Both the position numbers and the translations under genes were made by a program. This document shows positions 6,468 to 13,855 of a stretch of DNA of 38,051 nt, piece after piece. Within the stretch, counting starts at the first letter, position 1; each line of letters opens with the position of its first letter. The stretch spans positions 1-38,051 of the forward strand of contig JAQGIW010000225.1 in NCBI GenBank assembly GCA_028290905.1, read 5' to 3'. The notes beneath the pieces are model-generated. The model did no database searches. It was not told the origin of the DNA and worked only from the letters and a program-made list of their open reading frames with translations. The DNA comes from Caulobacteraceae bacterium. GTDB lineage: Bacteria; Pseudomonadota; Alphaproteobacteria; Caulobacterales; Caulobacteraceae.

Positions 6468-8114
6468 ATGGCGCTCCGTTTGTCTCGTCTGGTTGTGCTT
6501 CCGTTTCTGGCGGGCGGCCTGGCGTTGGCGGGATGCCAGCGGCCGGCGTCGCGCCCTCCCTGCCCCGCCGGCAAGGTCTGCCTGGAGTATGGCAACACCA
6601 CCGACCCGGCCACCCTCGATCCGATCAAGACCACCCTGACCAGCGAGGCGGCGATCGTCCGCGAGCTGATGGAGGGCCTGGCGAGCAACGCGCCGGACGG
6701 CTCGCCCATCCCCGGCACGGCGACGTCCTGGGAGACCAGCGCCGACGGCCTGGAGTGGACCTTTCACCTGCGGCCGGCCCGGTGGTCGGACGGCGTTCCG
6801 GTGACGGCGGGCGACTTCGTCTACGCCTTTCGCCGCGGGCTCGATCCGAAGACCGCCGCCTCCTACGCCTACCTCCTCTATGTGATCAAAGGCGCGCAGG
6901 CGGTGAACGCCGGCAAAGCCCCGCCCGAGAGCCTGGGGGCGATGGCGGTGGACGCCCACACCCTGCGCCTGACACTGGCCCATCCCGCCCCATATTTGCC
7001 GCAGCTTCTGCAGCACCAGTCCTTCTCGCCGGTCCCGGCGCACGTCGTCCGCCGCTGGGGCGACGCCTGGATCCGGCCCGGCCATTACGTCGGCAATGGC
7101 CCCTATCGGCTGGTCAGCTGGCGCCTCGGCGATTCGCTGCGGGTGGAGAAGAACCCGCTCTACTATGGCGCGGCCAAGGTCTGCGTCGACCGCATCAACT
7201 TCTATCCCACCCAGGACACGGTCTCGGCCGAGCGACGGGTGAAGCGGGGCGAACTGGACGTCAACAACACCATCGTCTCCAGCCGCGTCGCCTTCCTGCG
7301 CCAGCCGGGGCAAATGGCGCCGTTCGTTCACACCCACCCCTTCCTCTCCAATGTCTACCTGGCTTTCAACGTGCCGGATGTGCCGGCCTTGCGCGACCCG
7401 CGCGTGCGCCAGGCCATAGGCATGGCGATCGATCGCGCCTTCCTCACCGGCAAACTGCTGCGGGCCGGGCAGATCCCGACCACCGCCTTCGTGCCTCCGC
7501 AGATCGCGGGGTATCTGCCGTCGGGCGCGCCCCACCCCCACGCCTACTGGGCCGACTGGCCGCTGGCGAAGCGGCAGGCCGAGGCGCGCCGGCTGCTCGC
7601 CCTGGCGGGCTACGGCCCCGGAAGACCCCTGAGGGTTCAGCTGAAAACCGCCAACGTCAGCACCTCCGTGCTGATCGCCCAGGCCATGCAGGCCGACCTG
7701 CGCGACGTCGGGATCGACCTGACGCTGCGCCAGGAGGAAGGCCAGGTGGCCTACCGGTCCTTCGAGGCCAAGGACTTCCAGGTGGGCCTGCTGGCCTGGA
7801 TCGCCGACTTCAGCGACCCGCTCACCTATCTCACCCTGATGAAGTCCGACACCGGGGCTCAGAACTACGGCAGCTACGCCAACCCCCGCTTCGACGCCCT
7901 CCTCAACCAGGCCGACCATGAGCCGGACGGGGCGCGGCGGGCGGAGATTCTCGCCCAGGCCGAACAGATCATGCTCGACGACGCCTACATCGCTCCGCTG
8001 TACGTGGGGGTGAACCTCAACCTGGTTTCGCCGAGGGTGACGGGATGGGTGGACAACGCCGTCGACATCCACCCGGCGCGGTATCTCTGCCTCGGGCCGG
8101 GCGCCCGGTCTTGA
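6468..8114 (+). CDS. Peptide ABC transporter substrate-binding lipoprotein (OppA/DppA family)
   Basis: 548 residues. The N-terminus is a lipoprotein signal with lipobox LALAGC, lipidated cysteine at 23, so the protein should be anchored in the periplasm. The body is a family 5 extracellular solute-binding protein: PATLDPIKTTLTSEAAIV, EWTFHLRPARWSDGVPVTAG with DFVYAFRRGLDP, and LRDPRVRQAIGMAIDR are the family's usual blocks. Family members bind oligopeptides or peptide-like ligands. No permease or ATPase gene lies next to it, so it must use a transporter encoded elsewhere, or take part in cell-wall peptide recycling. The next gene, chorismate mutase, starts 32 bp downstream on the same strand and may be cotranscribed. 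Confidence 0.9.
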   Translation: MALRLSRLVVLPFLAGGLALAGCQRPASRPPCPAGKVCLEYGNTTDPATLDPIKTTLTSEAAIVRELMEGLASNAPDGSPIPGTATSWETSADGLEWTFHLRPARWSDGVPVTAGDFVYAFRRGLDPKTAASYAYLLYVIKGAQAVNAGKAPPESLGAMAVDAHTLRLTLAHPAPYLPQLLQHQSFSPVPAHVVRRWGDAWIRPGHYVGNGPYRLVSWRLGDSLRVEKNPLYYGAAKVCVDRINFYPTQDTVSAERRVKRGELDVNNTIVSSRVAFLRQPGQMAPFVHTHPFLSNVYLAFNVPDVPALRDPRVRQAIGMAIDRAFLTGKLLRAGQIPTTAFVPPQIAGYLPSGAPHPHAYWADWPLAKRQAEARRLLALAGYGPGRPLRVQLKTANVSTSVLIAQAMQADLRDVGIDLTLRQEEGQVAYRSFEAKDFQVGLLAWIADFSDPLTYLTLMKSDTGAQNYGSYANPRFDALLNQADHEPDGARRAEILAQAEQIMLDDAYIAPLYVGVNLNLVSPRVTGWVDNAVDIHPARYLCLGPGARS

Positions 8115-8146
8115 CCTCGGGGGCATTCCCCGCGTCTACGTCGGCT

Positions 8147-8461
8147 ATGGCCGAAAACGACAGACCCGCCTCCGACGTCCCTCCCGAACTGGCCGAGCTG
8201 CGCCATTCCATCGACAACATCGACGCCGCAGTGCTGCATCTGCTGGCCGAGCGGTTCAAGTGCACCCAGAAGGTCGGCCGGCTGAAGGCTCGGCTGAACC
8301 TGCCGGCCGCCGACCCGGTTCGGGAGGCGCAACAGATCGCGCGCCTCAGGTCCCTGGCCGTGAGCGCCGAACTGGCGCCGGAGTTCGCCGAGAAGTTCCT
8401 GACCTTCCTGACCAAGGAAGTCATCCGCCACCATGAGATCATCCGCGAAGGGCGGGGCTGA
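8147..8461 (+). CDS. Chorismate mutase, AroQ type
   Basis: 104 residues from the ATG at 8147. The frame is open upstream, but the conserved domain begins shortly after this ATG. It catalyses chorismate to prephenate, the branch point to phenylalanine and tyrosine, in the cytosol. The protein is all-helical with the AroQ pattern: LRHSIDNIDAAVLHLLAERF (first helix with the active-site region), then KVGRLKAR, DPVREAQQIARLR and FLTKEVIRHHEIIRE. It is a stand-alone monofunctional enzyme with no fused prephenate dehydratase or DAHP synthase. There is no obvious Shine-Dalgarno sequence. It follows the oppA-like gene closely, and the palindromic repeat after it may serve as its terminator. Confidence 0.88.
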   Translation: MAENDRPASDVPPELAELRHSIDNIDAAVLHLLAERFKCTQKVGRLKARLNLPAADPVREAQQIARLRSLAVSAELAPEFAEKFLTFLTKEVIRHHEIIREGRG

Positions 8462-8499
8462 ATGCCACCCAAAACGCAGGCCGCATTAGTCGGATCCGA

Positions 8500-8550
8500 C
8501 TAGAGCACCGATCTGATGGAATCAGATCGGTGCTCTAGTGTTTTGTTTTG
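8500..8550 (+). terminator. Probable terminator of the oppA-like/chorismate mutase pair
   Basis: The 18-bp hairpin at 8500-8538 is followed on the plus strand by TGTTTTGTTTTG, a U-rich tract, 38 bases after the chorismate mutase stop codon. The dispersed repeat therefore appears to supply an intrinsic terminator. Confidence 0.5.
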
Positions 8551-8600
8551 ACGCGCGTTTTGTTCCAAAAACCGGTTCCCACTTTTCGGAACGCGCTCTA
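8500..8600. repeat. Dispersed palindromic intergenic element, copy A
   Basis: It starts with a perfect inverted repeat with 18-bp arms (CTAGAGCACCGATCTGAT and its complement around GGA, 8500-8538) and continues with a T-rich linker. It ends with the motif that on the minus strand reads TAGAGCGCGTTCCGAAAAGT followed by GGGAACCGGTTTT. The same second half occurs at 32011-32078. Elements with this AGAGC...GGGAACCGGTTTTCGG sequence are, from memory, widespread between genes in Caulobacter-like and related alphaproteobacteria. Confidence 0.75.
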
Positions 8601-8628
8601 ATGGCGGCGTACTGCTCTGGACTGACAG

Positions 8629-8673
8629 CCTGGAGCCCGAAGACGTCTCAGGGAAACGTCATCAGGCTCCAGG
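8629..8673 (-). terminator. Branched stem-loop downstream of beta-helix gene copy 3
   Basis: The 9-bp arms CCTGGAGCC/GGCTCCAGG enclose a second small stem (GACGT/ACGTC). It lies 6 bases beyond the stop codon of the minus-strand gene at 8680. No U-tract follows on that strand, so intrinsic termination is uncertain. Confidence 0.4.
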
Positions 8674-8679
8674 GGCAGC

Positions 8680-9969
8680 TCACTTACAGCCGGCTTGGGC
8701 GGACGGGGCCCCGATCGCGTTCATGGGTTTGCCCGTCACCAGGCTTACGTTGCCGTAAAGCTTGAGAGTGTTGATGGTGGCGCCCTTTTGCAAGTAGATG
8801 CAGGACAAGGAGCCGGACGGATCGCCGTAGTTATCCGCGACGACCAGGGTTCCGTACACCGTCTTGTTCATTTCAGCCAGGAGGGCGCTGACGCTGGCCG
8901 GGTTCACGAGCGATCGCGTCATTGGCGCTGAAGCACTGGCGACCGACTCGCCGGACATCCCGCCGGCGGAGCCGGCGGTGTTGGCGCCGACGAGATTGGA
9001 GACGATCACGTTATGGTCCGCGGAAGCATAGTGCATGGTAAAATTACTTGTCATGTAGAACGCTGTCGTGTTCTGCTGGGAATTTGAGTCAAACACAACG
9101 ACGTTGTAGGAATTCGCATAGGATGCGCCGTCTTGACCCGGTGCTATTCCGACCTCGCCATGCAAGCCCGTATTCGCTGTTGTGTTGACTCCCTCGATGA
9201 AATTGTAGGCGTTAGTGACCGACATGCGGTTGGAGCTGAATATCCGACCTGGTGCGCCGTGGTAGTAGTTGTACTCGTCGAGGGCTACACCCGTCTTGGC
9301 ATTGTCCAAGATGACGGTCATGCTGCTTATGGACGTGGCACCGTTGCCGATTACGACGTTATTTTTGAACGTGAAGCTCGAGGCGTTGGCGACGTTCACC
9401 AGCGAAGCATTGTTAATCGAACAATTTGGACCGTTGACGAACTTGTTGTTCACCACCGTCGCCGCCTGCGTGAAATTACTCGCAAACTGCAGCGCGACGC
9501 AGCCATGCAGGCTGAAGTCGAAGCCGGAGATGGTGATGGGCCCGGTGGATGCGGCGCAGTACACCCTCTTTCCGCCGGTCGAGGCTGTGCTTGGATTAGG
9601 AATATAGGAACATTCTTTCGGGAGTTTCCCATTGCCGGTGCCGACCATGGCCTTCGCGGGATCCTGGAGCGTGATCGTCGTGTCATATCCCACGGGATAG
9701 TCGATTCCGGGGGCGTTCCATGGCCAAGGGTGCGCCGACGGCCACCTTTGGCCGCTTTGCAGAGCCCCCAACCAGGGCAGCCCGTTCGGCAGCGTTCCGG
9801 CTCGGCCCGACGCGAACTGCGTGGCGCTGATCTGAAACGCGGCGCGCGGGTTGGCCGAGGCGCAGCCGTCGCTGGATTGACTGCTCGAATACTTGCACGC
9901 CGTACCGGCCATGGCCAACGCCGGCATCAGGGAAAACGCACCAATCAAGATCCCAAGAGAATTACGCAT
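8680..9969 (-). CDS. Secreted parallel beta-helix-like protein, copy 3
   Basis: 429 residues from the ATG at 9969 (MRNSLGILIG), with GGAG 9 bases upstream. A signal peptide of about 22 residues ends ALAMAGT. The mature part has the family N-terminal segment (CKYSSSQSSDGC, HPWPWNAPGIDYPVGYD) and asparagine-rich beta-helix-like repeats from about residue 144, with all eight family cysteines (25, 36, 120, 138, 157, 183, 390, 428), GLHGEVG (268-274) and SADHN (316-320). It is more distant from copies 1 and 2 than they are from each other. Between the SADHN motif and ALLAEMN it carries about 30 extra residues rich in Gly, Ser and Ala (327-357), at the same loop where copy 4 has a larger insertion. 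It is convergent with the chorismate mutase gene and faces away from the PQQ-propeller gene. Confidence 0.85.
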   Translation of the reverse strand: MRNSLGILIGAFSLMPALAMAGTACKYSSSQSSDGCASANPRAAFQISATQFASGRAGTLPNGLPWLGALQSGQRWPSAHPWPWNAPGIDYPVGYDTTITLQDPAKAMVGTGNGKLPKECSYIPNPSTASTGGKRVYCAASTGPITISGFDFSLHGCVALQFASNFTQAATVVNNKFVNGPNCSINNASLVNVANASSFTFKNNVVIGNGATSISSMTVILDNAKTGVALDEYNYYHGAPGRIFSSNRMSVTNAYNFIEGVNTTANTGLHGEVGIAPGQDGASYANSYNVVVFDSNSQQNTTAFYMTSNFTMHYASADHNVIVSNLVGANTAGSAGGMSGESVASASAPMTRSLVNPASVSALLAEMNKTVYGTLVVADNYGDPSGSLSCIYLQKGATINTLKLYGNVSLVTGKPMNAIGAPSAQAGCK

Positions 9970-10521
9970 CAAATTATACTCCACATGACAATTAAATTCC
10001 AATTTGGATCAACTCCACGGGTCAGGCGTGTCCCGTATGAGTAAGCGATCCGGTTGACATTAATTAACAGGTGATCGGGTTTGCGCAAACCCTAGAAGAG
10101 TTAACGTTATGCTACATTTTGACGCGCAGAGAGCAGATGATGCGACGATATATACTTAAATAATACCATATTCCTCAAATATATTGATAAAATTGCTGTC
10201 GAATCGTCGCATGTCTCCACCCGTCGCGTGCGGGCGGGAGGAACGGCGGCGCGGGTGGCGTTGGCAGCCGAGGGTCGTCAGCGACAGGGGCGGCGGCTTG
10301 ATGACGATCCGTTTCAACTGTCATCGATCGCGCCAATCCCGGCGATTTCATGGAATCCGGATAGGAAGATGGTACGAAATGGGACGGTTATTTGATTTCC
10401 GGAAACCGCAGCAAGTTTTACGCGCTGAAGAAGCGGCGGTGGCAGGCCGTTGATGGGCCCGATCCTAGGCGGGCGTGGCTGATCAGCGGCGTAGCCTCGC
10501 GCCTTAGCGTGAGGGAGCGAC
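9970..10521. other. Divergent intergenic region with AT-rich core
   Basis: This 550-bp space separates beta-helix copy 3 (minus) from the PQQ-propeller gene (plus). It contains TTGACATTAATTAA near 10054, a perfect 16-bp palindrome at 10077-10092, and a strongly AT-rich stretch at about 10147-10206, unusual for this genome and suited to promoters. From 10210 to 10500 composition returns to normal. A frame opening at 10184 has no ribosome binding site and unconvincing composition, so I do not call a gene. Confidence 0.5.
10077..10092. promoter_or_regulatory. Perfect 16-bp palindrome, candidate operator
   Basis: GGGTTTGCGCAAACCC is its own reverse complement. It lies 108 bp upstream of the copy 3 start on the minus strand and about 430 bp upstream of the PQQ-propeller gene, in an AT-rich promoter-like setting. 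It fits a dimeric regulator site; a hairpin is less likely because there is no loop. Confidence 0.4.
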
Positions 10522-12084
10522 ATGTCGAAGTTCTTGGGGCTATTTACAGGCGTCGCCCTCGCCGCCGCGGTGGCTATGCCCCGGATCGCAACAGCGGCAG
10601 ATTGGCCGAGTTTCGGGAGCTTCATGGACAATTCGGCAAATGCGCAGCTGGAACTCACCATTTCGACGGCAAACGTCGCCAGTCTCGCGCCGAAATTCGT
10701 CGTCAGCACCGGGGGGTATGTGTCCGCTCGCGCCGCCGTGGTCAGCGGGGTGGCCTATTTTCCCGACTCCGGGGGCAACGTGTGGGCGGTGAACGCCGTT
10801 ACGGGCGCGGTGATATGGTCGGTCAACCTCAAGACCCTCGGCTTCCCGGCCGGAACCTACTCCCGAAGCAGCCCCGCCGTCGACAGTGGACGGGTTGTTC
10901 TGGGCACCCAGATGACGGCGTCGGGTGCGTATCTTCTGGCTCTGAACAGCGCCAACGGGAGCCTCCTGTGGTCGACCAAGCTCGACCCCCACCCCAAGGC
11001 GGTCCTCACCGCCGCGCCGGTGATCTTTAACGGCGTCATCTACCAGGGCGTCGCCAGCCAGGAGGAAGTCGCGGCCGCCACGCCCACCTACCCCTGCTGC
11101 TCGTTTCGCGGCAGCATAGCGGCGGTGAACGAGAACACCGGCGCGGTGCTCTGGCAGACCTACACGGTTCCGCCGGGCTACAGCGGCGGCGGCGTCTGGG
11201 GCAGCCACGCTGCGGTCGATCCGACCCGCAACAAGCTCTATATCAGCACGGGCGACAACTACAGCACGCCGACGGACCCGGCCTATGTGAAGTGCATCGC
11301 CGGCGGCGGCGTGGGTCCGAGCTGCCTCTCCCCGAAGGACCACTTCGACTCTGTCCTGGCCTTGGACCTGACGAACGGCCAGATCAAGTGGTCGCAGCGC
11401 CTGTGGTCGCAGGACGCCTGGAACGTCGGCTGTAATTACAACCCCCCCGGCGGGGCGAACTGCCCCAATCCGGCGGGTCCGGATTACGACTTCGCTTCCG
11501 CGCCGCAGGAGTTCTTCTTCGTGGACAGCAAGGGCGTGTTGACCACCCTCGTTGGGGCCGGCCAGAAGAGCGGCGTCTACGCGGCGTTCAACCCCGACAC
11601 CGGCGCCCTGGTGTGGGCCACCCAGGTGGGGCCCGGTTCGACCCTTGGCGGCATCCAGTGGGGTTCCGCGACGGACGTCAGGCGAATCTACGTTGCGATC
11701 TCGAACTACGGCCACCACCCATATGCCAGTGGGCCCGCCGGGGGAACGGCGGGTTCCTGGAACGCGCTCGACCCCGCGACTGGCAGGATCCTGTGGCGGA
11801 CGCCGGATCCGGCCGGAGCGCTCGACCTGGGTCCGATGGCCGTCTCCAACGGCGTCGTCTACGCTCCGTCGTCGGCGGGCGGGGCCAGCCAGCCGAATAT
11901 GTTCGCCCTCGACGCCTCCAGCGGCAAGATCCTCTGGAAATTCGCCTCGGGCGGCTCGGTCATCGCCGGCGCCAGCATCTCGAACGGCACGGTCTACTGG
12001 GGCTCCGGCTACAACCTCGGCGGGAACCCGCTCTTCACACCCGGGAACAAAAAGTTCTACGCCTTCAGCATCGGCGGCCTTTGA
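10522..12084 (+). CDS. Secreted PQQ-binding-like beta-propeller protein, polyvinyl-alcohol-dehydrogenase-like
   Basis: 520 residues. The ATG at 10522 has AGGGAG a few bases upstream. A signal peptide ends at about residue 25 (RIATA), so it acts in the periplasm. The mature part has repeated propeller blades with tryptophan-docking motifs: NVWAVNAVTGAVIWSVNL, AYLLALNSANGSLLWSTKL, SIAAVNENTGAVLW and NMFALDASSGKILWKF. The start DWPSFGSFMDNSANAQ and NVASLAPKFV resemble quinoprotein polyvinyl-alcohol dehydrogenases. Adjacent cysteines at 192-193 recall the vicinal disulfide near PQQ in quinoprotein alcohol dehydrogenases. There is no CXXCH haem motif, so electrons would have to pass to a separate cytochrome if the protein is an enzyme. 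Its place among polysaccharide genes is unusual: it could oxidise hydroxyl groups of a polymer, or be a non-enzymatic propeller. Confidence 0.82.
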   Translation: MSKFLGLFTGVALAAAVAMPRIATAADWPSFGSFMDNSANAQLELTISTANVASLAPKFVVSTGGYVSARAAVVSGVAYFPDSGGNVWAVNAVTGAVIWSVNLKTLGFPAGTYSRSSPAVDSGRVVLGTQMTASGAYLLALNSANGSLLWSTKLDPHPKAVLTAAPVIFNGVIYQGVASQEEVAAATPTYPCCSFRGSIAAVNENTGAVLWQTYTVPPGYSGGGVWGSHAAVDPTRNKLYISTGDNYSTPTDPAYVKCIAGGGVGPSCLSPKDHFDSVLALDLTNGQIKWSQRLWSQDAWNVGCNYNPPGGANCPNPAGPDYDFASAPQEFFFVDSKGVLTTLVGAGQKSGVYAAFNPDTGALVWATQVGPGSTLGGIQWGSATDVRRIYVAISNYGHHPYASGPAGGTAGSWNALDPATGRILWRTPDPAGALDLGPMAVSNGVVYAPSSAGGASQPNMFALDASSGKILWKFASGGSVIAGASISNGTVYWGSGYNLGGNPLFTPGNKKFYAFSIGGL

Positions 12085-12238
12085 CTCCCGGCCTTGAGGC
12101 CGCCGCCACCACGGAGGCTTGCGGCCTACGAATAACGGTGGCTATTCGGTGGAAACCTTTTCCTGCATCTGGCTGCTGAGCGGCGCCACATTGTCGCACG
12201 CAGCCATCCGCCATCCCGGCACGCTTCGCGGAGGAACC

Positions 12239-13411
12239 ATGCGTTCGATCGGCAACGTCCTCGACGAGGCCAAGGGCCTGGGCCCCGGCTTCGACTTCCT
12301 CCGCGTTTTCCTGGCGTTCGGCGTCATATTCACGCACAGCTTCGGTATCGTTGGCGCGCGTTCGGTCGACGACACCCCGATCCTCTGGTTCAACAACTAT
12401 TGGATCCTGGCGATGTTCTTTGGGCTGAGCGGGTTCCTGATTACCGGAAGCGCTCTCCGGCTCACCTTGCCGAATTTTCTGATCAATAGAGGACTACGGA
12501 TCATTCCGGCTCTGTGCGTTGAGATTGTCTTCGCCGCCTTCGTCATGGGCCCGCTCGTCACGACCCTGACGCTTCAGGCCTACCTCAGCGACCCGCAGAC
12601 CTATCACTACCTGACCAACATAGTTGGTTGGATCAACTATGTGCTGCCTGGGGTCTTCAAGGACCACCCGGCGCCGCAGGTCAACCTGTCGCTCTGGACG
12701 GTGCCGCACGAGTTGGGCTGCTACGCCATCATGTCGGCGTTCATCGCGTTCGGTCTTCTTAAACGTCCGGCCTTGGTTGTCCTGGCGGCGGCGGTGATCA
12801 TGCTGGGAGGCATAGGGCTCGTCGCGGTGGGTTATGCAGGCAAACACCACGGCTTCTTGCAGGAGTTTGAATACGTCGTGTTCTATGGACCAAGCACGCG
12901 TCTCTATTACTCCTTCCTGCTTGGGATCGCCACCTACCTCTACCGGCACAGGCTTCCCTATAGCTGGCCGCTGTTCGGAGCGATGATAGTGCTGAGCATC
13001 GGGATCGCCCTTATCCCACCGGGGCCCTGGGCGAGCTATCCGGTGCTGAACGCGGTGGATGGCGCGCCTATGGCCTACATTATGGCCTTCTTGGGCGCGA
13101 CGAAGCTGCCGCGCCTGCCCTTCTTTCACACAGGCGACTATTCCTACGGCATCTATCTGTATGGCTTCCCGGTTCAGCAGCTGGCGTTTAATCTCATGCC
13201 GGCGTCGAAAAGCGCTGTCCTGAATTTCCTGGTCTCGGCGATGCTTGTAACCGGCTTCGCCGCTTTCTCCTGGCATTGCATCGAGAAGCAGATCATGAAA
13301 CTTCGTAAGCGATTCTCGTTCGTAGCCCGGCAGCGCCTAGCGCCGGAAGATCCGAAAGAGATTGCGGCGGGTTCATCGCTTTCGCCCGGAGTGGTGAAAC
13401 CGGGTTCTTGA
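12239..13411 (+). CDS. Membrane acyltransferase, acyltransferase 3 (OafA-like) family
   Basis: 390 residues from the ATG at 12239. GAGGAA just upstream decides this start over one at 12119. The family moves acyl groups, often acetyl, onto sugars of O-antigen or exopolysaccharide at the inner membrane. About ten hydrophobic segments are visible. Typical features are FDFLRVFLAFGVIFTHSFGI with R22 and the presumed catalytic H33, MFFGLSGFLITGSAL, the basic INRGLRIIPAL, and SLWTVPHELGCY. The C-terminus after about residue 350 is a short basic, cytoplasmic tail. It begins 154 bp after the PQQ-propeller gene on the same strand and may share its transcript. Its product is likely to O-acetylate the polymer made by this locus. 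The end abuts insertion-sequence debris. Confidence 0.87.
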   Translation: MRSIGNVLDEAKGLGPGFDFLRVFLAFGVIFTHSFGIVGARSVDDTPILWFNNYWILAMFFGLSGFLITGSALRLTLPNFLINRGLRIIPALCVEIVFAAFVMGPLVTTLTLQAYLSDPQTYHYLTNIVGWINYVLPGVFKDHPAPQVNLSLWTVPHELGCYAIMSAFIAFGLLKRPALVVLAAAVIMLGGIGLVAVGYAGKHHGFLQEFEYVVFYGPSTRLYYSFLLGIATYLYRHRLPYSWPLFGAMIVLSIGIALIPPGPWASYPVLNAVDGAPMAYIMAFLGATKLPRLPFFHTGDYSYGIYLYGFPVQQLAFNLMPASKSAVLNFLVSAMLVTGFAAFSWHCIEKQIMKLRKRFSFVARQRLAPEDPKEIAAGSSLSPGVVKPGS

Positions 13412-13412
13412 A

Positions 13413-13690
13413 GCGTCGACGCCCCACTGCAGCAAGGTCGTCCACGTCCTCTTGGACAACCACGCCACCCACAAGCACCCCAAGGTCCGCGCCTGGCGCG
13501 CCGCCATCGCCGTTTCATCTTCCACTTCACGCCCCCTCGGGCAGTGGCTCAACGCCGTCGAGGCTACTTCGCCAAGCTGGCCTGTCGGCGGCTCAAGCGC
13601 GGCGCGTTCCGATCAATCGTCGACCTCCTGGCGGCTACCGCATCGTCGCCGAGACCACAACGATCCCGGCTGGCGCCAAGGTCCGAACGC
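13413..13690 (+). pseudogene. IS630-family transposase remnant, frameshifted
   Basis: Translating all three plus frames in turn recovers the C-terminal half of an IS630-type DDE transposase: VVHVLLDNHATHKHPKV (catalytic Asp region), then RRFIFHFTP, then WLNAVE (catalytic Glu), then GYFAKLACRRLKRGAFRSIV, then NDP. At least three frameshifts separate these blocks, and the N-terminal half and start codon are gone. It is an inactive fragment lying between two acyltransferase genes, directly after the stop codon of the first. Confidence 0.75.
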
Positions 13691-13855
13691 GCCGTCGGTC
13701 GTGAATTGGTCGGAGACGAAGTCCAGGCGCCAGCGCTGGTGGCCGCTACCGGCGATCACCACAGCATCCCCGATGGCGCCGAGAGCCCTCAGCATCCGCG
13801 CACCATCAGGCGCTCCCACCGGTAGATCGCCCAGACGAAGAGGATCGCAGGCCAC
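13690..13855 (-). pseudogene. IS3-family transposase (OrfB) fragment
   Basis: The minus strand reads HQRWRLDFVSDQF near 13690-13735. RW-LDFVSD is the hallmark at the start of the DDE integrase core of IS3-family OrfB proteins. The sequence before it (RMLRALGAIGDAVVIAGSG) does not look like normal OrfB and the frame is broken after it, so only a scrap remains. It abuts the IS630 remnant, suggesting that one element inserted into or recombined with the other. Confidence 0.5.

Noticed and set aside
6435-8126. 563-codon minus-strand frame
   Set aside because: Antisense to the OppA-like lipoprotein gene, which has a lipobox and family motifs.
10184-10453. Possible small gene (89 codons) in the divergent intergenic region
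   Set aside because: No ribosome binding site, an arginine/tryptophan-rich composition and no recognisable domain.
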